33,035 bases of DNA. Source: Candidatus Lachnoclostridium stercoripullorum. GTDB taxonomy: Bacteria; Bacillota; Clostridia; Lachnospirales; Lachnospiraceae. Made by a program: the position numbers and the translations under genes. Below are positions 8,834 to 17,622 of the stretch, one piece after another. The notes beneath the pieces are model-generated. The model saw only the letters and a list, made by a program, of their open reading frames with translations, ran no database searches and was not told the origin of the DNA. Location: positions 1 to 33,035 of the forward strand of contig DXEU01000071.1 in NCBI GenBank assembly GCA_019114845.1, given 5' to 3'. Position 1 is the stretch's first letter. Every line of letters starts with the position of its first letter.

Positions 8834-9282
8834 CTGATTAACTCCTCACTGTCCAGCACCACCGTAAAGGGGCCGTCATTTACCAGGCTCACCTCCATGT
8901 AGGCTCCGAAGCGCCCCTGGGCCACCTTTTTCACATAGCGCCGGCATCTGTCCGACGCGTACTCGTAGAGCCGGTCCGCCATCTCGGGCGGGCCCGCCTT
9001 CACAAAGCTGGGGCGGTTCCCCTTCCTGCAGTCGGCGTAGAGGGTGAATTGGCTCACCATGAGGATTTCCCCGTCCACGTCCGCCAGGGAGAGGTTGGTC
9101 TTGCCGTTCTCATCCTCGAAAATCCGCAGGCGGCACATCTTGTCCACCATCCGGTCCGCCATCTCCTCCGTGTCGGAGGCCTGCACCCCCAGAAGCACCA
9201 GGAATCCTCTGCCGATCTCCCCCACCGTCTCTCCGTCCACCTTCACGGATGCGCGGGTCACCCGCTGCACTACCATCTTCAT
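8830..9282 (-). CDS. dtd: D-aminoacyl-tRNA deacylase
   Basis: [33 protein letters not shown]...[20 protein letters not shown]...[18 protein letters not shown]; Dtd SQFT and NDGP motifs. Confidence 0.95.
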   Translation of the reverse strand: MKMVVQRVTRASVKVDGETVGEIGRGFLVLLGVQASDTEEMADRMVDKMCRLRIFEDENGKTNLSLADVDGEILMVSQFTLYADCRKGNRPSFVKAGPPEMADRLYEYASDRCRRYVKKVAQGRFGAYMEVSLVNDGPFTVVLDSEELIR

Positions 9283-9420
9283 ATCTCAATTCCTCTCATT
9301 CTCATTTCTTTCGTCCCGTATTCGGGCAGCCCAGTCCTGCCGCGGGCATCGGGCTGCCTGGGCCTGCCGCACTCACAGGCTCACTGCGCCGGCCGCACTC
9401 GCAGCCCGCCGCGCTCCTCC

Positions 9421-11031
9421 CTACATCAGCCCCAGCTTTCTGCAGAGGCGCAGAAGGCGCCCGCCCATGGGCATCTCCTTCAGCTCTCTGGGCCGCACCG
9501 CCCGCGTCTTTATGATCCCCACGCCGTACACCGCCATGGCCGCCGGCACAGCCACCAGAAGGCTCAGGGCGTTGGAGTGAAGGATCAGGTGGACCAGATG
9601 GTACACCCCGAAGGCCGCCGCCCCCATCACCGCCGACACCGCGGCGGGGAGGATGAACGTGGTGATCACCTCCTGCCGGTACCGCATGGTCTGGCCAATG
9701 GAAATCCAGTTCAGGACGCAGACCACCAGGGCGAAGGTCACGTTGCCCAAAACCAGGCCGTAGACTCCCCAGTTGAGCTTGTCCAGCATCAGGTACACCA
9801 GCACCACATGGATCGCCAGGGAGATGGCGGAGTGGGTCACGGACTTGGCCATCAGGTCGATCCCCTGGAGCACCGCGTTGGTCACCGTGGACAGGGAGAA
9901 AAATACCACCGCCGAGGCGCCCATCATCAGCAGCTGGGCGGACAGCTCCCTGCTGTCCCCGAAGAGGAGCTGCAGGATGGGGGAGGCCAAAACCCCCATG
10001 CCCACCGCGCAGGGGATGGCGATGAGCATGTTGAACTTGATGGTCATATAGATCTTCCTGCGCACCGCCCCGTTCTTCTGCATCGCCCTGGATGTGACGA
10101 TGCTGGGGATCATGGAGGCCCCCAGGGAGGTGGCGATGGCCACCGGCACGTTGGTCAGCAGCCGGTACTTGCCGCTGTAGATGCCGAGGAGCTCCATTCT
10201 CTCCTGCTCGCCGAAGCCTTTTCCCCCCATGATGAGGCCGAACATGGAGTTATCCACAGAACCGCTCAGCTGATACACCGTCTGGCTGAGGATGATGGGC
10301 ACCACCGTGAGAAACAGCCCCATGGCCACCCGCCGGTAGGAGGAGTGGCGCTCCCCCTCCCGCCCCTTATGGCCGTGGCGGTAGGCGATCATCACCACCC
10401 CCAGGAAGGCAAACGCCGCCAGGGCGCCCACAAACGTCCCCAGGGTTCCCCCCGCCGCCCCGTAGGAGGCGGGGTTGGGCTGGCTGGCAAACCGCTTCAT
10501 AAAGTCATAGGAGGCCCAGATGCTGACGCCGGCGTGGACCAGCTGCTCGATGATCTGGGAGATGGAGGTGGGGATCATGTTGCCCCGCCCCTGGAAAAAT
10601 CCCCGGAACACGCCCATCACCGCAAAGACCAGGATGGTGGGAGCCATCACCTTCAGGGGAAGGGCGCTGCCCGGGCTGTTGAAGATGCTGGAGGCAATCC
10701 AGTCCGCGCCGAAAATCAGCAGCACGGTCATCACCCCGCCGGTGACGGCGCCGAAGGCGATGCCGCAGTTGAATACCCGGTCGATATCCCCCTTCTTCCT
10801 CCCGCCCCGGCTCTTGGCGATCTGCTTGGACACCGCCAGGGGAAGGCTGTAGGAGGACAGGATCAGGCCGATGTTGTAGATCTCATAAGCCGTATTGTAG
10901 TATCCGATTCCCTCATCCCCCAGAATCCGGGTCATGGGAACCTTGTAAAACAGCCCGATCAGCCGGACCACAATGCCCGCCGCCGCCAGAATACTCCCCT
11001 GCACCAGGTAATTGTCATTTTTCTTGCCCAT
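9421..11031 (-). CDS. Polysaccharide biosynthesis / lipid flippase-like membrane protein (SpoVB/MurJ, MATE-like superfamily)
   Basis: MGKKNDNYLVQGSILAAAGIVVRLIGLFYKVPMTRILGDEGIGYYNTAYEIYNIGLILSSYSLPLAVSK; about 14 TM-like hydrophobic segments. Confidence 0.87.
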   Translation of the reverse strand: MGKKNDNYLVQGSILAAAGIVVRLIGLFYKVPMTRILGDEGIGYYNTAYEIYNIGLILSSYSLPLAVSKQIAKSRGGRKKGDIDRVFNCGIAFGAVTGGVMTVLLIFGADWIASSIFNSPGSALPLKVMAPTILVFAVMGVFRGFFQGRGNMIPTSISQIIEQLVHAGVSIWASYDFMKRFASQPNPASYGAAGGTLGTFVGALAAFAFLGVVMIAYRHGHKGREGERHSSYRRVAMGLFLTVVPIILSQTVYQLSGSVDNSMFGLIMGGKGFGEQERMELLGIYSGKYRLLTNVPVAIATSLGASMIPSIVTSRAMQKNGAVRRKIYMTIKFNMLIAIPCAVGMGVLASPILQLLFGDSRELSAQLLMMGASAVVFFSLSTVTNAVLQGIDLMAKSVTHSAISLAIHVVLVYLMLDKLNWGVYGLVLGNVTFALVVCVLNWISIGQTMRYRQEVITTFILPAAVSAVMGAAAFGVYHLVHLILHSNALSLLVAVPAAMAVYGVGIIKTRAVRPRELKEMPMGGRLLRLCRKLGLM

Positions 11032-11080
11032 TTTGCCAGCACCTTCCGTTTTTCTTATGTATCGTCTCAAAAACAGTCCC

Positions 11081-11109
11081 ATTCTATCACAGGAAATGGG
11101 GCTTTTCAA
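11081..11109 (-). promoter_or_regulatory. Putative SigA-type promoter for the flippase-dtd unit
   Basis: Minus strand TTGAAA-17 bp-TAGAAT. Confidence 0.6.
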
Positions 11110-11122
11110 GATTTCACCCGCC

Positions 11123-11159
11123 AAAAAGGGGGCTGCGGGATGTCATCCTCCGCAGCCCC
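11123..11159 (-). terminator. Rho-independent terminator downstream of the LD-carboxypeptidase gene
   Basis: Minus strand GGGGCTGCGG-aggatgacat-CCGCAGCCCC-CTTTTT. Confidence 0.85.
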
Positions 11160-11173
11160 GGCAGTTCCTGTCG

Positions 11174-12232
11174 TCATTCTTTTCCATAGCAGATCCGGAT
11201 ATCGCTGTCCCGCACCGTCACTTCCCCCATGGCCCCGCACAGGATGGGCATGGACGGCGGGAGATGTCCCAGGTCCGCGTCCATGATCACCGGCACATTC
11301 AGCTCCTCCAGCAAATCCAGGACCGCATGGTACTGATCCAGCCCCATGAGCTCCTCCCCGAAGTGGAGGGGGCGCCCGATGAGGAAGCCCTTCACATGGG
11401 AGAACCATCCGGCGTGTTTTAACTCCCAGATGGCCCGGCGCACGGACATCACCGTCAGGTCACAGGATTCCAGAAACCAGATGATCCCCTCGTCCCGGTT
11501 CCGGCCGGCGAAGGCCTCCACCTGGTCGTAGCTGGTCCCCGCCAGATTTGCCAGGCAGTCCAGGCAACCTCCCACAAGCCTTCCCCTGAAGCGGATCTCC
11601 TCCCCGCCCGCGGCGGGCCGGCCTCCCACATAGCTCCTCAAAATCTTCGGCTCCGTGAGCCTGTAGGGGGCTTCCGGATCCCGGTTTCTCATGGTCTCCT
11701 CCATGTCCATGCCGCCCTTCTCCCACAGCGGGTAGCCCTGAACCCAGGTCTTTTCCCCTGTGAGCAGGTCAAAGGCGTCCTGCAGGGACGGATCCCAGGG
11801 GTTCATGGCGAAGGATCCGGCGCAAGGGCCGTAGATGGACGCCATATCGCAGAGGGTGGTGAGCAGGAAGGTGAAATTGGTGTTGTCGGAGAGGCCCATA
11901 TACCACTTGGGCTCCGCCCTGCGGATCCGCTCAAAGTCCACGTAATCCAGGATCTCGCACATCAGCTCCCCGCCGCCGCAGGAGATGAGGACGTCATTCT
12001 CCTTCCGGCAGTACCACTCCGTCAGCTCCTCCCCGCAGGCCCGGGGCGTGTTGCTGATGCCGATTCCCTTCTCCTCGTAGCAGTTGGGGCCCAGGTCCAG
12101 CCTGTACCCGCGCCTCACAAACGCCTGCTGCGCCAGCTCAAACATGGTGCGAAACGGCTCCTCCCCGCATCCGAAGGACGGGGCCACAAAGCCGATGGTT
12201 CCGCCGGGTTTTAATCCCTGGGGATATCTCAT
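11174..12232 (-). CDS. S66-family LD-carboxypeptidase / MccF-like protein
   Basis: MRYPQGLKPGGTIGFVAPSFGCGEE...; nucleophile region KWYMGLSDNTNFTFLLTT. ATG at 12232 with AGGAGGG SD; the ORF-track 5' extension is not coding. Confidence 0.85.
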   Translation of the reverse strand: MRYPQGLKPGGTIGFVAPSFGCGEEPFRTMFELAQQAFVRRGYRLDLGPNCYEEKGIGISNTPRACGEELTEWYCRKENDVLISCGGGELMCEILDYVDFERIRRAEPKWYMGLSDNTNFTFLLTTLCDMASIYGPCAGSFAMNPWDPSLQDAFDLLTGEKTWVQGYPLWEKGGMDMEETMRNRDPEAPYRLTEPKILRSYVGGRPAAGGEEIRFRGRLVGGCLDCLANLAGTSYDQVEAFAGRNRDEGIIWFLESCDLTVMSVRRAIWELKHAGWFSHVKGFLIGRPLHFGEELMGLDQYHAVLDLLEELNVPVIMDADLGHLPPSMPILCGAMGEVTVRDSDIRICYGKE

Positions 12233-12278
12233 GGGGTTCCCTCCTTTTCTCTCATCCAGCCCGCAAATCCGGCTGCCC

Positions 12279-13304
12279 TCACAGGGGCTTTCCCGCCAGA
12301 ATCTCCTGATAGTCCTTATAATTCTCCTCCAGCAGCTTGGGCGTGTCCAGGCCGTAGGGGCACTTCTTCGCGCAGGCTCCGCAGTGGAGGCAGTTCTCAA
12401 TCTTCTTCATCATGGCCTGGGCCTTCTCGGTGAGCTGCTTGTCCGACGGAGAGCGGCGGATCAGCAGGCTCATGCGGGCGCAGGTGTTGATCTCAATCCC
12501 CACCGGGCAGGGCATGCAGTAACCGCAGCCCCGGCAGAAATTGCCGGAGAGCTCCTTCCTGTCCCCCTCGATGACGGCCCTAAGCTCCTCCGTGAGGGCC
12601 GGCGGCTCATCCATATAGCGGAGAAATTCCTCCAGCTCGCTCTGCCTCTGAACGCCCCAGATGGGGAGCACGTTGTCGTACTGGGCCAGGTAGGCGTAGG
12701 CGGCCGCGGAGTTGGTGATCAGGCCGCCGGACAGAGCCTTCATGGCGATGAATCCCATGTCCGCCTCCCTGCACATCTCCACCAGCTCCAGATCCTTGTC
12801 CGTGGCCAGATAGCAGAAGGGGAACTGCAGCGTCTCGTAGAGGCCGGATTCGATGGCCTCCCTGGCCACGTGGATGCGGTGGTTGGTGATGCCGATGTGG
12901 CGCACCACCCCCTGGCGCTTTGCCTCCCCCATCGCCTCATAGAGGCCGCTGCCATCCCCCGGCTTCGGGCAGAAGGACGGGTTGTGGAACTGGTAGATGT
13001 CGATATAGTCCGTCTTCAAAAGCTTCAGGGAGGCATCCAGATCCCGCTTGAAGCCCTCCCCGTCCTTGGCCATGGTCTTGGTGGCCAGGAAGATATGCTC
13101 CCTCACATCCGCCAGGGCCTCCCCCAGCTTCTCCTCGCTGTCGGAGTAGGCCCTCGCCGTGTCAAAAAAGCGGAAGCCGCCCTCGTAGGCGTTTCTCAGG
13201 AGCTTCACCCCGTCCTCCAGGCTCACCCGCTGCACCGGCAGCGCTCCGAAGCCGTTTTTGGGAACCGTGATTTCCGTCTTGCCAAGTCTCACCGTTTCCA
13301 TCAT
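12279..13304 (-). CDS. Aldo/keto reductase with C-terminal 4Fe-4S ferredoxin-like domain
   Basis: AKR motifs (GFRFFDTARAYSDSEEKLGEAL, TDYIDIYQFHNPS) plus CGYCMPCPVGIEI and CLHCGACAKKCPYGLDTPKLL. Confidence 0.9.
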   Translation of the reverse strand: MMETVRLGKTEITVPKNGFGALPVQRVSLEDGVKLLRNAYEGGFRFFDTARAYSDSEEKLGEALADVREHIFLATKTMAKDGEGFKRDLDASLKLLKTDYIDIYQFHNPSFCPKPGDGSGLYEAMGEAKRQGVVRHIGITNHRIHVAREAIESGLYETLQFPFCYLATDKDLELVEMCREADMGFIAMKALSGGLITNSAAAYAYLAQYDNVLPIWGVQRQSELEEFLRYMDEPPALTEELRAVIEGDRKELSGNFCRGCGYCMPCPVGIEINTCARMSLLIRRSPSDKQLTEKAQAMMKKIENCLHCGACAKKCPYGLDTPKLLEENYKDYQEILAGKPL

Positions 13305-13879
13305 AAAGTTCCTCCTTCTCCCCTCAGAATTTCTCTCAGTTTATCCTCCTCGATCTCCCCGATGGGAGTCACCGGACGGGGATCCCCATCCAGCGAACCG
13401 ATCTGTCTCTCATACCAGGCCACATCCACCCACCGCCCGTTCTTGCAGCCGGTGTGGTGAAAGGTGCCCAGCTTCTCAAATCCCATGCTGCCGTGGAGTC
13501 TCTCGCTCCTGGGGTTGGGGATAGTGACGCAACCGTACACATTTCTCACCCCCTGGAGCTTCAGGATCTCCATGAGCATCCCGTAGAGCCGTCTCCCCAA
13601 GCCATCTCCCCGGTACTCCCGGTCCAGATAGATGGACAGCTCCGCATCCCACTGGTAGGCCGCCCTCTCAAAGGGCTTGTGGGCGTAGGCGTATCCCACC
13701 GCCCGGCCTCCCTCCTCGCACACCAGGTAGGGGTACTCCCCGCCGATCTCCCGGATCCGCCCGGCAAATTCCTCCTCGGTGGGCAGGACGTACTCAAAGG
13801 TCACCGTCGTGTCTATGTACTGTCTGTATATCTCCAGCAGCTGCCTGCTGTCCGTCTCCCGGGCGAAGCGAATCTCCAT
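13301..13879 (-). CDS. GNAT N-acetyltransferase (phosphinothricin acetyltransferase-like)
   Basis: MEIRFARETDSRQLLEIYRQYIDTTVTFEYVLPTEEEFAGRI...LDREYRGDGLGRRLYGMLMEI. Confidence 0.87.
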   Translation of the reverse strand: MEIRFARETDSRQLLEIYRQYIDTTVTFEYVLPTEEEFAGRIREIGGEYPYLVCEEGGRAVGYAYAHKPFERAAYQWDAELSIYLDREYRGDGLGRRLYGMLMEILKLQGVRNVYGCVTIPNPRSERLHGSMGFEKLGTFHHTGCKNGRWVDVAWYERQIGSLDGDPRPVTPIGEIEEDKLREILRGEGGTL

Positions 13880-13940
13880 GGGAATTCCTCCTCACATCTC
13901 TATCCTCTGATCGTATTGCCCCTTATACACGGCGCTGTCG

Positions 13941-14705
13941 TCACACCTTGTCCACCGGGGCCAAAAGCACCCGGCCAGTGCCCCGGAACACGTTGACCAG
14001 CCCCTCGCCGGACACTGCGGAGCCCAGCAGGGATTTTCCGGAGCGCTCCACCGTGAAATCCAGGCTGCCGCTCCAGGCCACCGCCATGCTGCCGTCGATC
14101 TTCAGCACGTCGTTCTCCAGGGTCACCTCGATCAACTCCTCTTTGGGCGACTGGGATTCCAGGCAGACAATGCCCTTCCCCGCCAGGGCCAGGTTGAAGA
14201 GCCCCTCGCCCCCGGCCACCGCCGAGGAGAGGTTGGTGCGCATCACCGTCTTGTGCTTTAAGCTGGACTCGCAGGCCAGGAAATACCCGTCCTCCAGCAC
14301 CACGGAGCCGCCCCACTCCCCCACGTCCAGGAGGAGAAGGTATTTGTAGGTGGGCTCCAGCACCATGGTCCCCGTCCCCGTGTACTCCGGCTTGATGGCG
14401 GACTCCCCGCTGGCCTTCCCGCGCACCGCCTTCCCCAGCAGGTCCCCCACGCCCTTGATGCCGGTGGTGGCGTTCACATTTCCCACCATCCACTGCATGG
14501 CGCCGGCCTGCACCGTCACCGGCGATTTGCTCAGCTCGCAGATCACCTGGCGCTTGCGCACGTTCATGGCGTCGCAGAAATAGGCGTTCATGGCGGACTG
14601 GGGCGACACGCTCAAGTCCCTGCGGTACTCAATCACCGTAAATGCCCCCGCCGTCTCCACGATCCGGATGTCGTCGTTGTCCGTCAGATTTGAAATCCGA
14701 TACAT
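13941..14705 (-). CDS. AIM24 family protein
   Basis: AFTVIEYRRDLSVSPQSAMNAYFCDAMNVRKRQVICEL...AGAMQWMVGNVNATTGI...LEDGYFLACESSLKHKT is an AIM24-like beta-rich fold. Confidence 0.8.
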   Translation of the reverse strand: MYRISNLTDNDDIRIVETAGAFTVIEYRRDLSVSPQSAMNAYFCDAMNVRKRQVICELSKSPVTVQAGAMQWMVGNVNATTGIKGVGDLLGKAVRGKASGESAIKPEYTGTGTMVLEPTYKYLLLLDVGEWGGSVVLEDGYFLACESSLKHKTVMRTNLSSAVAGGEGLFNLALAGKGIVCLESQSPKEELIEVTLENDVLKIDGSMAVAWSGSLDFTVERSGKSLLGSAVSGEGLVNVFRGTGRVLLAPVDKV

Positions 14706-14721
14706 AACTCCCCCTCCTTCG

Positions 14722-15201
14722 CTACTTGTGGTAGGGTTCCCCGTTTAAAATGCGAAACCCCCTGTATATCTGCTCCAGAAGAACCACCCGCATCAGCTGA
14801 TGGGGGAAGGTCATTCTGGAAAAGCTCAGCGCATAATCCGCCCGCCGCATCACCTCGTCGGAGAGCCCCAGGGAGCCCCCGATGACGAAGACCAGGTGGC
14901 CGTTTCCCTCCACCCCCAGCCTGCCCAGCTTCTCCGCCAGGCCCTCGCTGGTGAGCATCTGCCCCTCGATGGCCAGGGCGATCACATAGGCTCCGTCCTT
15001 GATCTGAGCCAGGATCCTCTTTCCCTCCTTCTCCCGGATCTGGCGCTCCGCCGCCTCCGAGGCTCCATCGGGCGTCTTCTCGTCCGCCACCTGGAGAATC
15101 TCCAGCCTGCAGTAGCGGCCCAGGCGCTTGGCGTACTCCGCCACCGCCTGCTCGTAAAATTTTTCCTTCAGCTTTCCCACTGCCACCACGGTTATGCGCA
15201 T
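14722..15201 (-). CDS. rlmH: 23S rRNA (pseudouridine1915-N3)-methyltransferase RlmH
   Basis: MRITVVAVGKLKEKFYEQAVAEYAKRLGRYCRLEI...LVFVIGGSLGLSDEV...LSFSRMTFPHQLMRVVLLEQIYRGFRILNGEPYHK. Confidence 0.96.
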   Translation of the reverse strand: MRITVVAVGKLKEKFYEQAVAEYAKRLGRYCRLEILQVADEKTPDGASEAAERQIREKEGKRILAQIKDGAYVIALAIEGQMLTSEGLAEKLGRLGVEGNGHLVFVIGGSLGLSDEVMRRADYALSFSRMTFPHQLMRVVLLEQIYRGFRILNGEPYHK

Positions 15202-15206
15202 AGACG

Positions 15207-15743
15207 TCACTCCCCGCAGGTGTTTGCCGCCGGCCCAGAGGCCTCCGTCCGGTCAAACTCCAGAATCATATCGTACCACACTGCCCCTCCGTGGACGGAC
15301 GCGGACACCCCCAGATTCCGGTAGCCGAATTTCTCGTAGTAGGGGATCAGCCGGTCCTTGCAGGTGAGGATCAGCCCTCGCCGCCCGGCCTCCTTCGCCC
15401 CGCGGATCATGCGCTCCATGAGGGCGGCCGCCACTCCCCGGCGGCGCCAATCCGGGGCCACGTCCAGGCCGAAGATACTCTGGTAGGCTCCATCCTCCCG
15501 GTGCATCCCGGCATCCTCAAACATCTCGTCACAGATGGTGCGGCGGTCCGTCACAGCCCCGTTGATCATGCCGATGATCCGGCCGTCCTCGTCCTCCGCC
15601 ACAAAAAAGCTCCCGGGAAACGCCGCAATCCGCTGTCTCAGGGACGCCTCCTCCGCCGCCTCGGCGGCGGGAAAGCACTCCGCCTCCAGGGCGGTCACCC
15701 CCGCAAGATCCTCTGTCCTCACTTCTCTGATCGTATATTCCAT
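15207..15743 (-). CDS. GNAT N-acetyltransferase
   Basis: MEYTIREVRTEDLAGVTALEAECFPAAEAAEEAS...LDVAPDWRRRGVAAALMERMI...YYEKFGYRNLG. ATG at 15743 with AGGAG SD. Confidence 0.87.
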   Translation of the reverse strand: MEYTIREVRTEDLAGVTALEAECFPAAEAAEEASLRQRIAAFPGSFFVAEDEDGRIIGMINGAVTDRRTICDEMFEDAGMHREDGAYQSIFGLDVAPDWRRRGVAAALMERMIRGAKEAGRRGLILTCKDRLIPYYEKFGYRNLGVSASVHGGAVWYDMILEFDRTEASGPAANTCGE

Positions 15744-15757
15744 TCTGTCAAACTCCT

Positions 15758-16456
15758 CTACACGCGAAAATAATATCCCACGCCCCACTTGGTGTGGACG
15801 TACTTGGGATCGCTGGGGCTGGGCTCTATCTTCTCCCGCAGCCGCCGCACATGGACGTCCACCGTCCTCACATCCCCGGTGTCCATGGCCTTGTTGCCCC
15901 ACACGTAGGTCAGGAGGGCCTCCCGGCTGTAGACCTTGTTGGGATTGCAGACCAGAAGCTCCAGAAGGTCAAATTCTTTGGCCGTCAGGTTGATCTCCCG
16001 CTCCCCGATAAACACTCTCCTGGCCTCCAGATCCATCTTCAGATCGCCGGCGGTGACCACCTTGTTCTCCTGCTTCTGATTTCCCCGGCTTCTCTTGGCG
16101 TTGCGCCTCATGATCGCCTTGATCCTGGCCTTCAGCTCCAGGATGTTGAAGGGCTTGGTGACATAGTCGTCCGCCCCGTACTCCAGGCCCAGGATCTTGT
16201 CCATATCGCTCCCCTTGGCCGTCAGCATGATGATGGGCATCTCCGAAAATTCCCGGATCGCCTGGCACACCTCATAGCCGTCGTGCTTGGGCAGCATCAC
16301 GTCCAGCAGCACGATGTCGTACTCCTTCGCTCTGGCCATATTGATGGCCTCTTCCCCGTCATATGCACAGTCCACTTCCATGCCGTCCTGTTCCAGGCTG
16401 AAGCGGATCCCTTTTACAATCAATTTCTCATCATCCACAACTAATGCTCTTGCCAT
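15758..16456 (-). CDS. OmpR/WalR-family response regulator
   Basis: Receiver (ALVVDDEKLIVKGIRF...VLLDVMLPKHDGYEV...MLTAKGSDMDKILGLEYGADDYVTKPF) plus winged-helix (NLTAKEFDLLELLVCNPNKVYSREALLTYVWG...RTVDVHVRRLREKIE...VHTKWGVGYYF). Confidence 0.95.
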   Translation of the reverse strand: MARALVVDDEKLIVKGIRFSLEQDGMEVDCAYDGEEAINMARAKEYDIVLLDVMLPKHDGYEVCQAIREFSEMPIIMLTAKGSDMDKILGLEYGADDYVTKPFNILELKARIKAIMRRNAKRSRGNQKQENKVVTAGDLKMDLEARRVFIGEREINLTAKEFDLLELLVCNPNKVYSREALLTYVWGNKAMDTGDVRTVDVHVRRLREKIEPSPSDPKYVHTKWGVGYYFRV

Positions 16457-16471
16457 CGTCTTTCCCCTTGC

Positions 16472-17059
16472 TCACACACTGATGTTGTCTTTTATCTTTT
16501 CAAATGCCCCTTCCTTGATGCCGGGCACTTTCATAATGTCTTCCACAGACTGGAACCTGCCGTTCTCCTCCCGGTACCGGATAATATCCGCCGCCCTGGA
16601 CTCCCCGATCCCCGTTAGGGTCATCAGTTCCTCCGGGCCGGCCCTGTTGATATTGACTTTGCCTCCGGTCTGTCCGGAGACGCCGGTCATGCCGCTCTGT
16701 GCCTCCTCCTTGGAGGGGACGTCGATCTTCATGCCGTCCTCCGTCAGCTCCGCCAGGTTTAAAGCTTCCGCTGCCGCCTCCTCCGTGAAGCCTCCTGCCA
16801 GCTCCACCGCCTGAAAAATGCGGCTGCCCTCCTCCACCTGGTACACGCCGGGATTCATCACTTCCCCGCAGATATGTATATATTGGTAAACAGGAGCCTG
16901 GGTATCCGCCTCGCTTTCAGTCAAGGCAGATGTACCCAGGCTTTCCGTCTGATCTTCACCGATATTTTCTGATATGCCGTCCCCGCTGCAGCTGTAGATG
17001 AACCCCGCAGCCGCCAGCAGAAGCACAGCCAGACACGTCTTCCAGTATTGTTTTTTCAC
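16472..17059 (-). CDS. comEA: ComEA-like secreted SLBB plus helix-hairpin-helix DNA-binding protein
   Basis: Lipoprotein-like N-terminus (AAAGFIYSCSG), SLBB segment (YIHICGEVMNPGVYQVEEGSRIFQAVELAGG), HhH (VNINRAGPEELMTLTGIGESRAADIIRYREENGRFQSVEDIMKVPGI). GTG start. Confidence 0.88.
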   Translation of the reverse strand: MKKQYWKTCLAVLLLAAAGFIYSCSGDGISENIGEDQTESLGTSALTESEADTQAPVYQYIHICGEVMNPGVYQVEEGSRIFQAVELAGGFTEEAAAEALNLAELTEDGMKIDVPSKEEAQSGMTGVSGQTGGKVNINRAGPEELMTLTGIGESRAADIIRYREENGRFQSVEDIMKVPGIKEGAFEKIKDNISV

Positions 17060-17113
17060 GGCTCTCCGCTCCCTTCTTCCGGCGCGGAAACCGTTCTCAG
17101 CCTGACAAATTCT

Positions 17114-17142
17114 ATTTTACATAAAACCTTTCAGGAAATCAA
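17114..17142 (-). promoter_or_regulatory. Putative SigA-type promoter for comEA
   Basis: Minus strand TTGATT-17 bp-TAAAAT; the -35 overlaps the YdcZ-family gene stop codon. Confidence 0.6.
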
Positions 17143-17567
17143 CTGCGAAAAATAATAATTCCGGCGATGGCCACCGCCGCCCCCAGGGCCTTCCTCCAGG
17201 CAAAGGCCGCCCGCTCCACCCCGAACAGGCCGAAGAGCTCGATCCCGTAGGCCACGAGAATCTGGGAAACCACGATCAGCAGGGCCGCCCTGGCAGGCCC
17301 CAGACTCTCCATGCTGCGGATCACCGTGTAGGTGATAAACGCCCCCAAAATCCCCCCGGCCAGCATGTATTTAGGCTCCACCGCCAGGAGAGATCCCACG
17401 CTCTGCCGGCCGGAAAGGAGCCAGGCGGCCGCGCAGGTGACAAAGGCCGTCAGCTGCACCCATCCGGCGGACACCCACACGCCGGTCTGCCGGGTCACCT
17501 CCGTGTTGAACACCCCCTGCACGCTCATCAGCGCCCCCGACAGAAGGGCTGTTAAAATTCCCCACAT
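17139..17567 (-). CDS. DMT family transporter, YdcZ (DUF606-type)
   Basis: MWGILTALLSGALMSVQGVFNTEVTRQTGVWVSAGWVQLTAFVTCAAAWLL...; four-TM protein of about 142 aa. ATG at 17567 with GGAGG SD 8 nt upstream is preferred over the TTG at 17582. Confidence 0.85.
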   Translation of the reverse strand: MWGILTALLSGALMSVQGVFNTEVTRQTGVWVSAGWVQLTAFVTCAAAWLLSGRQSVGSLLAVEPKYMLAGGILGAFITYTVIRSMESLGPARAALLIVVSQILVAYGIELFGLFGVERAAFAWRKALGAAVAIAGIIIFRS

Positions 17568-17573
17568 AAAAAT

Positions 17574-17618
17574 ATCCTCCAATGCAGATTGATATTCCTA
17601 GTTTCTGCACTGGAGGAT
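17574..17618 (-). promoter_or_regulatory. SD-sequestering RNA hairpin between folD and the YdcZ-family gene
   Basis: Minus strand ATCCTCCAGTGCAGA-(15 nt)-TCTGCATTGGAGGAT: 15 consecutive pairs (one G-U). The 3' arm contains the GGAGG SD. Confidence 0.8.
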
Positions 17619-17622
17619 TAGA

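Noticed and set aside
9049-11286. 745-aa plus-strand ORF antisense to dtd and the flippase gene
   Set aside because: Same codon-bias artefact (H/G/Q-rich); crosses a real intergenic region and two recognised genes.
11174-12232. Possible microcin C immunity (MccF) function of the S66 protein
   Set aside because: S66 fold is supported but no MccA/B/C biosynthetic genes are nearby; generic LD-carboxypeptidase-like annotation is safer.
15650-15675. GCCGCC-TC-GGCGGC hairpin
   Set aside because: Inside the GNAT coding sequence encoding an Ala/Glu-rich stretch; no T-tract or regulatory context, explained by codon usage.
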